Source of the DNA: Cupriavidus taiwanensis
GTDB lineage: Bacteria > Pseudomonadota > Gammaproteobacteria > Burkholderiales > Burkholderiaceae
Length of the DNA stretch: 64,000 nt
NCBI RefSeq assembly: GCF_900250075.1
Contig: NZ_LT977072.1
Coordinates: forward strand, 235,164-299,163
Direction of reading: 5' to 3'
The notes beneath the pieces are model-generated. The model worked only from the letters and a program-made list of their open reading frames with translations, was not told the origin of the DNA and ran no database searches. Shown piece by piece: positions 60,530 through 64,000 of the stretch (position 1 is its first letter; each line of letters opens with the position of its first letter). The position numbers and the translations under genes are program-made.

Positions 60530-61705
60530 ATGCAATCGCTTTCCCCAACCGCTGAGTTCGAGCGCCTGCAACTTACCCGGATGACGTGTGATCGTATTCG
60601 CTCGGCTAACTATCACCTCACCGACCACCTGGCCGAACTTCTGGGGGCACATCCCGAGCTTGAGCAACCCCTGCACATCAGCAAAGCCGCCGTCGATCGG
60701 GTGCGCAAAGCTGAGGCGACACAGCGAGACTTGATGGGCACGCCGTTCCTCGTTGTCGTGCCCACGCTGTCCGAAGTACAGGATTGGCGGTGCCTGGCCG
60801 AAAATACTACAACGACCCTGGCCGTCGACGCATTGCGCTCGCAGATGCCCATCTGGAGCAACGACGACAAGCTCCGGTTGTTCTACAACAATCGCCATTA
60901 CATCTGGCTGATCGTTGAACTGCTGCACGTCAGCATTCTGGCCGCGCCGCTTCTCGGAATCACCAAGGAGCTGGCAGATTACCTGCGATCTCTCCCGCAG
61001 CATGTGCTCGACATGGCCATCGCACGGGTCGACTTTCCGATCTTCCGCTGGCGCTTGCATAGCAAGACCTTCTGGGTCGACTTCGACTCGAAACGGCTGG
61101 GACCGGATTCCAATGGCCATCACTTCCTCGCCTCTACGCCGATGCGCGCCGACCGTATGGCAACGAAGCATAGCTGGACCAATCTCAGGTTGGAGCCGTT
61201 TCAAAAGAAGGTGTACAGCGAGATGATGGTTCGTAGTCACTGCCGAGCTTCCACAATCACGTCCCTGCTGGGGATTACCTCCACGCGCACGCGAACGCTC
61301 TTTCAACAGATCCATGGGAGGTCCTCGCCATCGGGGCAGCTGCCTACCTCGACCGCATGGTACTTCGAGCATCCGACGCATCGGCTCCAGGCGACCATCA
61401 TGGTTTCGCTATACCGCATCGCATTGGCCTTCGGAGCCAACGTCCCCGAGGCCTTCATCTCAGCCTATAACCTCTTCGACAAGTTCTTCGGAACTACCTC
61501 GAAAATCTCAGCGGACCGTGCGTGCCACATTTGCCGGACCATGTCCACCGACGCACAGCTGGAACTCGCACCCTGCAGGGTCTGCAGGACCCCCTATCTC
61601 ATTGCGAATACTGCGCCGCGCATTGAACTAAGCCATGCGTTCTCCTGCCCAGGCTGTAGCGGAACGTTGGGTGGTCACGGTGGATCTCTTCGTCGTCGCA
61701 AGTAA
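60530..61705 (+). CDS. FlhC-like transcription regulator, enlarged
   Basis: A 391-residue protein from ATG 60530 (MQSLSPTAEFERLQLTRMTC). The C-terminus has CHICRTM, then CRVCRTPYLI, a four-Cys zinc site like FlhC; preceding it is LYRIALAFGANVPEAFISAY, also FlhC-like. Real FlhC is about 190 residues; here a helical N-terminal half is doubled or added, with an ITSLLGITSTRTRTLFQQIH HTH-like segment. Such proteins are annotated as FlhC-family on Burkholderiales plasmids. The true flagellar role is unlikely. Confidence 0.6.
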   Translation: MQSLSPTAEFERLQLTRMTCDRIRSANYHLTDHLAELLGAHPELEQPLHISKAAVDRVRKAEATQRDLMGTPFLVVVPTLSEVQDWRCLAENTTTTLAVDALRSQMPIWSNDDKLRLFYNNRHYIWLIVELLHVSILAAPLLGITKELADYLRSLPQHVLDMAIARVDFPIFRWRLHSKTFWVDFDSKRLGPDSNGHHFLASTPMRADRMATKHSWTNLRLEPFQKKVYSEMMVRSHCRASTITSLLGITSTRTRTLFQQIHGRSSPSGQLPTSTAWYFEHPTHRLQATIMVSLYRIALAFGANVPEAFISAYNLFDKFFGTTSKISADRACHICRTMSTDAQLELAPCRVCRTPYLIANTAPRIELSHAFSCPGCSGTLGGHGGSLRRRK

Positions 61706-61721
61706 GCGAAGGAAATTTGGA

Positions 61722-62057
61722 ATGCACACCTTCATCCTTTTCGTCTTGCTCTTTGTGGTACCCCCGATTCTGGCCTACCGACTGGCTCGTCGTTGGGGCA
61801 GGAGCGGCTTCAAATGGGCGGTGATTTGCTTTTGCACGCACTACTTCGGCCTGCTCCTACTCATTCTTCTGCCGTCAAAGGCGACGCCGACGCTTCAGAA
61901 CTATCGGCTTGCAAATCCTCAATGCGCAACGAAGCACGGGATGTGCTGCAACTCATGCGGTTCCCGCAGCATTCGCATCTGGCGCAAGCAATGGATGCTT
62001 ACGGTGAAGCAGTACCACGTCTGCAATCACTGCGGTCAGACGCTCTACACCACCTGA
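61722..62057 (+). CDS. Membrane protein with C-terminal zinc ribbon
   Basis: A 111-residue protein from ATG 61722 (MHTFILFVLLFVVPPILAYR). Two helices in the first 55 residues, then a cysteine-rich part (CATKHGMCCNSCGSR, then CNHCGQT). No family recognised. 16 bp after the FlhC-like gene, so possibly the same operon. A hairpin of CCCCCC/GGGGGG (62065-62081) follows. Confidence 0.6.
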   Translation: MHTFILFVLLFVVPPILAYRLARRWGRSGFKWAVICFCTHYFGLLLLILLPSKATPTLQNYRLANPQCATKHGMCCNSCGSRSIRIWRKQWMLTVKQYHVCNHCGQTLYTT

Positions 62058-62236
62058 TCAGATACCCCCCAACCAGGGGGGTCAAGTTCTCGCTAAGCTT
62101 GCCGTCCTATCTCCTGTCCGATCGTGTATTCTCACGCCCGGCTGGGGATTGGCGGCACTTGACTTCTTGCGCAGGCCGGTAAGCTAAGAGTAACGGTCGA
62201 TCCCCGGCCGGTCCAAAGTCAGAGGAAGAAAAGAAC

Positions 62237-63253
62237 ATGCAACAATCCAAACTCGCTCTCTCGGCCCTGGTCACGGCCATGACGCTCGCTCTCGCCGCGT
62301 GTGGCGGTGGTGGCGGAGGTGATGACGGCGGTTCCAAGCAAGAGCCTAGCACCCCGACCGCGCCGACGACGCCGCAAGGCCCGACTTCGGTGCCGCCTTC
62401 GACCACCGTCACTCCACCGACGTATGCAACGACTGACGCGCGGTTGGCAACCTTTAACGAAGTGAACGACTACCGCCTCAAGATGGGTGTAGGCGCGTTA
62501 CGTCAAGATGACGCATTGGATAAGGCAGCAGACAGCCATCTTTCTTACCAGAAGGTGAATTCAGATTTCGGGCACGACGAGATTGCTGGAAAGCCGGGAT
62601 ACACAGGGGTCACTCCTTACGACCAGGCAGTTGCTGCTGGAGCTATGTCGAACCAGTGGATTGCGCAGGTATCTGATCGGTCCGCCTTCTGCGTTGATAG
62701 CTTCAAGAATTCGATCTATCACTTGCAAGCTCTCACCAGCAATCAGGAGACTATCGGTATTGCGAACCGCGATAGCCTCTGTGTCATTAATTTCGGTGTA
62801 GTCACCGGAGCCAACGGAAGCGGTTATGGGCTTCCCACATGGGGCGGTCAACAATTGACCGAGACGGCCTTCGCTTATTCCCCTATCGATGGGGAGAATG
62901 TTTGGGGATCGTTTATTCCTGCGGCAGAGTCGCCGAATCCTGCGCCGGACCTCTCCACCGCAGGTCATCCCATCATGTTCAGGGTCCCGTCTGCGAAGGC
63001 GTCCGATGTGCTGACCGTATCCAGCTTCTCGCTCGCGGGTCCCGGTGGAGTCGCTATTCCGGTGCGCATCCTGGTTCCGACGAACGCGAAACCCGGCTCC
63101 GTAAGTAGCGCCATCGAAGACGCCCGTCTCTATTCGGGTGTCGCATTCATGCTCCCGACGCAGCCGCTTCCGGCTGGAACCTATACTGCTACCTTTAGCG
63201 GCGCTCGAAACGGCGTAGCCGTCAGCAAGACTTGGAGCTTTACAGCGTTCTAG
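62237..63253 (+). CDS. CAP/SCP-domain lipoprotein
   Basis: A 338-residue predicted lipoprotein. Signal peptide with lipobox LALAAC (Cys22), then a Gly/Pro/Thr-rich linker of 45 residues. The CAP domain starts near residue 70: FNEVNDYRLKMGVGALRQDD, HLSYQKVNSDFGHD, then Cys residues SAFCVDSF and DSLCVINFG. A beta-rich C-terminal domain (GGVAIPVRILVPTNAKPG and AGTYTATFSG) follows. Probably surface-exposed. Role unknown, as for most bacterial CAP proteins. Confidence 0.85.
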   Translation: MQQSKLALSALVTAMTLALAACGGGGGGDDGGSKQEPSTPTAPTTPQGPTSVPPSTTVTPPTYATTDARLATFNEVNDYRLKMGVGALRQDDALDKAADSHLSYQKVNSDFGHDEIAGKPGYTGVTPYDQAVAAGAMSNQWIAQVSDRSAFCVDSFKNSIYHLQALTSNQETIGIANRDSLCVINFGVVTGANGSGYGLPTWGGQQLTETAFAYSPIDGENVWGSFIPAAESPNPAPDLSTAGHPIMFRVPSAKASDVLTVSSFSLAGPGGVAIPVRILVPTNAKPGSVSSAIEDARLYSGVAFMLPTQPLPAGTYTATFSGARNGVAVSKTWSFTAF

Positions 63254-63294
63254 GCTGACAACCACTGAGAACAGACTAAGCGTCTGCAAGACAC

Positions 63295-63314
63295 GAGCCC
63301 GCGATTGCGGGCTC
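63295..63314 (+). terminator. Intrinsic terminator after the CAP lipoprotein gene
   Basis: Stem GAGCCCGC/GCGGGCTC with a 4-nt loop followed by TTTCACG; 42 bp downstream of the stop. Confidence 0.78.
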
Positions 63315-63340
63315 TTTCACGTGGTGCGGTCCCTCGGGTG

Positions 63341-63826
63341 TTAGTTGCAGACTTCGTAGAACGCAGTATCGCCGTAGTTTCCGTTGCCGAGCTCCGACCT
63401 CTTCCAGGCACCCAAGCGGTATTGGGTCGCTGCAAGAGCGGCCATCGCCTTATTGTAAAGATCCTGTTGATCGGCGATTTCCCAGTGCGACCAAATTCTG
63501 GACCACACCGGTGTATAGCCCCCATCGTAGACGGCAATTCCCTGGCCAGCGCAGCCACCATCGGCCGAGCAGTCTCCCATAGACCCGATCGCGATAGCGA
63601 CTGTTGGGTGCTGAAACCGGCACGCTGGAGGGGGAGGAGGCGGAGGGGGCGGCGTCGGCGCGGGTTCTGGTACGCCACAGTATGGCAAACCGTTTCCCCG
63701 CCGCAACCACTGCTGACCGGGCAGACAATCGGCAACGGTCATTGGCGGTGCGGGGAACGAATACAGTTGCGCGCTCGTTCCGGGAATACATGCGATGAGA
63801 CTGCACGCCAGGATGAAGCGTTTCAT
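63341..63826 (-). CDS. Secreted protein with poly-Pro linker
   Basis: A 161-residue protein from ATG 63826. Signal peptide MKRFILACSLIACIPGTSAQ, then a short Cys-containing domain, a nine-Pro linker (residues 59-67) and a C-terminal domain (VAIAIGSMGDCSADGGCAGQ, then YDGGYTPVWSRIWSHW). Three or more Cys pairs are likely disulfide-bonded. No family recognised. The preceding partial gene at 63840 encodes a similar kind of small Cys-containing product. Confidence 0.6.
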   Translation of the reverse strand: MKRFILACSLIACIPGTSAQLYSFPAPPMTVADCLPGQQWLRRGNGLPYCGVPEPAPTPPPPPPPPPACRFQHPTVAIAIGSMGDCSADGGCAGQGIAVYDGGYTPVWSRIWSHWEIADQQDLYNKAMAALAATQYRLGAWKRSELGNGNYGDTAFYEVCN

Positions 63827-63839
63827 TAGTTTTTCCTTG

Positions 63840-64000
63840 CTAGTACATGCAGCCAGTCGTAACGGTTCCTACCAACTGCCCACCCAGCGCGCCGACATCG
63901 TTCCCGCTATACCAAGCCGCCGGCGAGATTGCATTCGCCTGCGCATACCAATAGGTGCCATAGTCGTTCATCGAGAAGTACGTGCCTTGAATCGGGGGCA
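63840..64000 (-). CDS. C-terminal end of a secreted/pilin-like protein, cut by window edge
   Basis: The last 52 codons read PIQGTYFSMNDYGTYWYAQA, then AWYSGNDVGALGG and VGTVTTGCMY, stop at 63840-63842. The composition (Gly, Tyr, Thr, one terminal Cys) is typical of exported surface proteins such as minor pilins. Upstream part is outside the window. Confidence 0.5.
   Translation of the reverse strand, partial: PPIQGTYFSMNDYGTYWYAQANAISPAAWYSGNDVGALGGQLVGTVTTGCMY

Noticed and set aside
1..64000. CRISPR arrays, rRNA and tRNA genes
   Set aside because: No regularly spaced direct repeats of 25-40 bp, and no rRNA or tRNA-like sequence could be recognised by eye on either strand. The twelve leaders are widely spaced and are not a CRISPR array.

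Overview
The window is high-GC DNA whose gene families (a PRTRC cassette, DUF4313, a MoxR/DUF3150/DUF2201 trio, DUF1173, Gp37Gp68-type radical SAM protein, SSB, ParM) are typical of large plasmids or integrative elements of Burkholderiales such as Cupriavidus or Ralstonia. I infer a Cupriavidus-like host. No relaxase, type IV secretion gene or replication initiator is visible, so plasmid and integrated element cannot be told apart here.

Bases 1-13,650 look like a decaying accessory region. A catabolic operon on the minus strand (LLM-class flavin monooxygenase, flavin reductase, broken aldehyde dehydrogenase, frameshifted DUF3311 protein and frameshifted sodium:solute symporter) is followed by remnants of IS3, ISL3, IS66 and IS256 elements. 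Two unusual genes sit among them: a lipoprotein with Gly-X-Y/GPLG repeats and a very small secreted peptide.

Bases 13,686-41,640 are a long, almost entirely minus-strand backbone. It holds small proteins, SbcC/SbcD-like nuclease subunits, a plus-strand trio with a bactofilin, a MoxR AAA ATPase with DUF3150 and a metallopeptidase/VWA protein, several hypothetical genes, and the PRTRC system. PRTRC encodes a ParB-like protein and proteins E, C, F, B, A and ThiF; ThiF, B, A and C resemble E1, E2, JAB protease and ubiquitin-like components. A methylase-fold protein lacking a visible catalytic NPPY motif lies upstream.

Bases 41,801-48,760 form a plus-strand operon (UvrD-like helicase, DUF1173, FtsK-gamma-like protein, radical SAM protein, Lar-like zinc protein, frameshifted NucA nuclease). 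Then come HU, a tyrosine recombinase with a Fis-type tail, a ParM/ParR-like partition operon, an intact 1.6-kb IS1182-type element inserted in a terminator, a primase, SSB and, to the right, a coiled-coil/FlhC-like pair and secreted proteins.

The most striking feature is a leader found twelve times, always oriented for minus-strand transcription, in front of most backbone transcription units. It has a hairpin whose arms covary, an invariant ATCGACC after it, usually a second hairpin of variable sequence, and often a third GC-rich hairpin just before the ribosome-binding site. Where a sigma-70-like -10 box is visible it lies 13 bp (once 14) from the hairpin base, placing the hairpin at the 5' end of the RNA. 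One copy runs into an intrinsic terminator and may be a free small RNA. I know of no described family that matches it.
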